A DNA stretch of 8,135 nucleotides, from contig CAINOM010000494.1 in assembly GCA_903851455.1 (NCBI GenBank), positions 1 to 8,135 on the forward strand, in the 5' to 3' direction. The position numbers and the translations under genes were made by a program. The stretch comes from an uncultured Bacteroidota bacterium (GTDB lineage Bacteria > Bacteroidota > Bacteroidia > Chitinophagales > Chitinophagaceae). The notes beneath the pieces were generated by a model, which was not told where the DNA came from, did no database searches, and was given only the letters and a program-made list of their open reading frames with translations. Each line of letters begins with the position of its first letter. Positions within the stretch are counted from its first letter, which is position 1. Below are positions 6,539 to 8,135 of this stretch, piece after piece.

Positions 6539-7571
6539 GAAGAAAGAAGCTCAAAAACACGGTAAATTTAGTTTAAAAATCCTACACACCTGCATCATTT
6601 GCAGCATTATCGGAGTAGCCGCCTGCAACAACACTGCATCAACCCCAAAAGACAATACAGCTACGGACAAAGATGTCGCCGGAGTCTATGTCCCGCCAGA
6701 TACGAGCACTATTCCGCATGACCCCTTTGGCGACATGGTGCGCTACGGACGGGAGCTGGTGATCAATACTGCCTACTACATAGGTCCGAACGGAACCGTG
6801 GGAAAGTACCTGGGTAACAAAATGACATGCGCCAATTGCCACGTTGACGGCGGCACACGGCCATTCGCATTTAACTATTTCAGTACCCATGCACGGTACC
6901 CGCAATACCGCGGACGGGAAAATAAAATTCTTACGCTTTCCGAGCGCGTGAACAACTGTATTGAGCGCCCGCACAGCGGAATACCGATGCCGCTGGACAG
7001 CAAAGAAATGGTTGCGATCGTTTCTTATATAAAATGGCTGGGCAGCAATGTGCCTGTTGGCCAGCATGTAAAGGGCGATGAGAGCCTGGAGATAGAATTC
7101 CCGGACCGGGCAGCAAACCCGGTTAAGGGCGGCGCGATCTACGCAGAGAATTGCGCCTCCTGCCACGGCAAAGACGGAGAAGGTGCCTGGAATGCCGACT
7201 CATCCACTTATACCTACCCGCCACTTTGGGGGAAATACGCATTCCAGAAAGGTTCCAGCCCGTCGAGAGTGGTGAAGCTTGCCCGCTTCATTAAGGCCAA
7301 TATGCCGGATAAAAAAGCGACGTGGCAAAAGCCTTTCCTGACTGATGAGCAGGCACTTGATGTAGCCGCATTTATCAATGACGACCGGATACACGAGCGC
7401 CCCCAGAAGAAAGACAAGACGATACCTGACTACCCCAACTTCGCGTTTAAGGCTATTGACTATGACGCGGGGCCATACATAGATACCTTTTCGGCGTTGC
7501 AGCATAAATTCGGGCCGTTCAAACCGATAGTTGAGTACCGCAAAGCGCACAAGCAACAAGTGATCTGGTAG
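6537..7571 (+). CDS. tsdA: Diheme cytochrome c lipoprotein of the TsdA type (thiosulfate dehydrogenase / tetrathionate reductase-like)
   Basis: TsdA enzymes interconvert thiosulfate and tetrathionate in the periplasm using two c-type hemes. This 344-residue protein has a lipoprotein signal (n-region MKKEAQKHGK, lipobox VAAC with lipidated C30), so it should be membrane-anchored, unlike the soluble TsdA of proteobacteria. Heme motifs are CANCH (C98, C101, H102) and CASCH (C206, C209, H210). C141 in ERVNNC matches the unusual cysteine ligand of the catalytic heme. M256 in KANMPDK, 46 residues after H210, is the expected ligand of heme 2, preceded by Asn as I recall for Campylobacter jejuni TsdA, where Allochromatium has Lys. 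Other family marks are YPQYRGRENKILTL, PMPLDSKEM, YPPLWG and the tail QHKFGPF. The frame is open further upstream, to 6480, but ATG 6537 gives the cleanest signal sequence; ATG 6519 is an alternative. It is divergent from the sulfotransferase-family gene with no gap, and converges on egtD with 15 bases between stops. The family is clear; the direction of reaction and in vivo substrate are inferred. Confidence 0.87.
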   Translation: MKKEAQKHGKFSLKILHTCIICSIIGVAACNNTASTPKDNTATDKDVAGVYVPPDTSTIPHDPFGDMVRYGRELVINTAYYIGPNGTVGKYLGNKMTCANCHVDGGTRPFAFNYFSTHARYPQYRGRENKILTLSERVNNCIERPHSGIPMPLDSKEMVAIVSYIKWLGSNVPVGQHVKGDESLEIEFPDRAANPVKGGAIYAENCASCHGKDGEGAWNADSSTYTYPPLWGKYAFQKGSSPSRVVKLARFIKANMPDKKATWQKPFLTDEQALDVAAFINDDRIHERPQKKDKTIPDYPNFAFKAIDYDAGPYIDTFSALQHKFGPFKPIVEYRKAHKQQVIW

Positions 7572-7586
7572 TATTGATTGCATGCT

Positions 7587-8135
7587 TTAGAGTTGCCACA
7601 GCGCATCTACAAACCATCGCTTGCTGTCGTAGTACTTCGCCACTGGCGTAAATCCGGCAACGGCTGCTGTCGCGTCTATCTGGACGTCCGTATATTTCTG
7701 CGACACCTCCATAAAGATCTTTTCGCCGAAACTAAAAGATATAGACCCCTTTGACCCTATGCGCACCTGTTGATTCTTCAGACTCTCCAGGTAACTCCTG
7801 CATGCACCATCCTGCTCAGAATAGGTAGGGCGATGGGCAAACTGCGATATGTCGAAATCTGCACCGAGCACAGTGTTTATGCGATGAAGGAGGTTAAAAT
7901 TAAACCGCGCCGTGATGCCGGCCTTATCATTATAGGCCGCTAATATGACCCCGGGAGATTTTTTCAGATCGAAGCCGGTAAGCACGAGATCCCCGGGGAC
8001 AAGATATGTTTTCAATTTCCCGAAAAAACCGGCCGTATCTTCTAAAAGAATATTGCCGATACTGGAGCCAAGAAACAAAACTATCTTATTCTTAGCCGAT
8101 GTTTGCTTCAGCACTTCCAGCATATCAAAGTGATC
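7587..8135 (-). CDS. egtD: L-histidine N-alpha-methyltransferase EgtD, C-terminal part (5' end beyond window)
   Basis: EgtD uses three SAM to trimethylate histidine to hercynine, the first step of ergothioneine synthesis, in the cytoplasm. Some 182 residues are visible of a family length near 320; the frame is open to the right edge (D-H-F-D before the Met at 8121-8123), so that Met is internal. Counting from it, FLGSSIGN (17-24) carries the Gly and Asn matching G161 and N166 of mycobacterial EgtD. Y64 in AAYNDKAG matches Y206, and E139 and S141 in FMEVSQKY match the histidine-binding E282 and S284; the spacings agree within one residue. FDLKKSP, RFNFNLLHRIN and ADFD are also typical. The position of M252 falls on S110 (or R109) in GACRSYLESL. 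The C-terminus FVDALWQL is intact. No EgtB is seen, but the upstream side lies outside the window. The gene converges on the cytochrome gene with only 15 bases between stops and no hairpin terminator in the gap. Confidence 0.92.
   Translation of the reverse strand, partial: DHFDMLEVLKQTSAKNKIVLFLGSSIGNILLEDTAGFFGKLKTYLVPGDLVLTGFDLKKSPGVILAAYNDKAGITARFNFNLLHRINTVLGADFDISQFAHRPTYSEQDGACRSYLESLKNQQVRIGSKGSISFSFGEKIFMEVSQKYTDVQIDATAAVAGFTPVAKYYDSKRWFVDALWQL

Noticed and set aside
6639..7166. 175-residue minus-strand frame
   Set aside because: It is antisense to the two heme-binding regions of the TsdA-like gene, which has clear family motifs in the other direction.
7200..7583. 127-residue minus-strand frame between egtD and the cytochrome gene
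   Set aside because: It is antisense to the 3' part of the cytochrome gene, whose conserved QHKFGPF tail shows which strand codes.
7572..7586. Terminator between the convergent cytochrome and egtD genes
   Set aside because: The gap is only 15 bases, with just a 6-base palindrome (GCATGC) and no stem plus T-run.

Overview
The window looks like chromosomal DNA from a member of the Bacteroidota, probably close to the Chitinophagaceae or Sphingobacteriia. Three things point that way. A large secreted protease ends in a type IX secretion (T9SS) C-terminal sorting domain. The one promoter that can be read clearly is of the Bacteroidota type (TTTG, 19 bp, TAnnTTTG). Start codons follow A/T-rich stretches without Shine-Dalgarno sequences. 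The taxon is inferred from these features, not from any database match.

Layout, left to right. (1) The 3' end of an unrecognised forward gene (1-398), low-complexity and then charged. (2) A 208-bp convergent intergenic region with a perfect 14-bp inverted repeat and a second GC hairpin, resembling an extragenic repeat element. (3) A 1145-residue M4 (thermolysin-like) metalloprotease on the minus strand (607-4044): propeptide, zinc catalytic domain, Calx-beta-like domain, further beta-rich modules and a T9SS sorting domain. (4) A 175-bp divergent intergenic region holding a clear promoter for (5) a tiny secreted Lys/Thr-rich protein (4220-4456) that ends in a strong intrinsic terminator. (6) A half-size EamA/DMT transporter (4535-4951) and, 33 bp upstream of it on the same minus strand, (7) an exported arylsulfotransferase-family protein (4985-6538). 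(8) A divergent forward gene for a diheme TsdA-like cytochrome c lipoprotein (6537-7571), whose ATG overlaps the start codon of gene 7 on the opposite strand. (9) The C-terminal part of EgtD, the histidine methyltransferase of ergothioneine synthesis (7587 to the right edge, minus strand), convergent with gene 8.

Most products are exported: the protease through Sec and T9SS, the Lys/Thr-rich protein and the sulfotransferase through Sec, and the cytochrome as a lipoprotein. Genes 7, 8 and 9 all belong to families with sulfur chemistry (sulfate-ester transfer, thiosulfate/tetrathionate redox, thiol-histidine synthesis). That they form a functional unit is only a hypothesis: the three genes alternate in strand, and only 6 and 7 could share a transcript. 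No CRISPR array, tRNA, rRNA or transposase is visible. The best candidates for something undescribed are the Lys/Thr-rich secreted protein and the promoter arrangement of the overlapping sulfotransferase/cytochrome pair.
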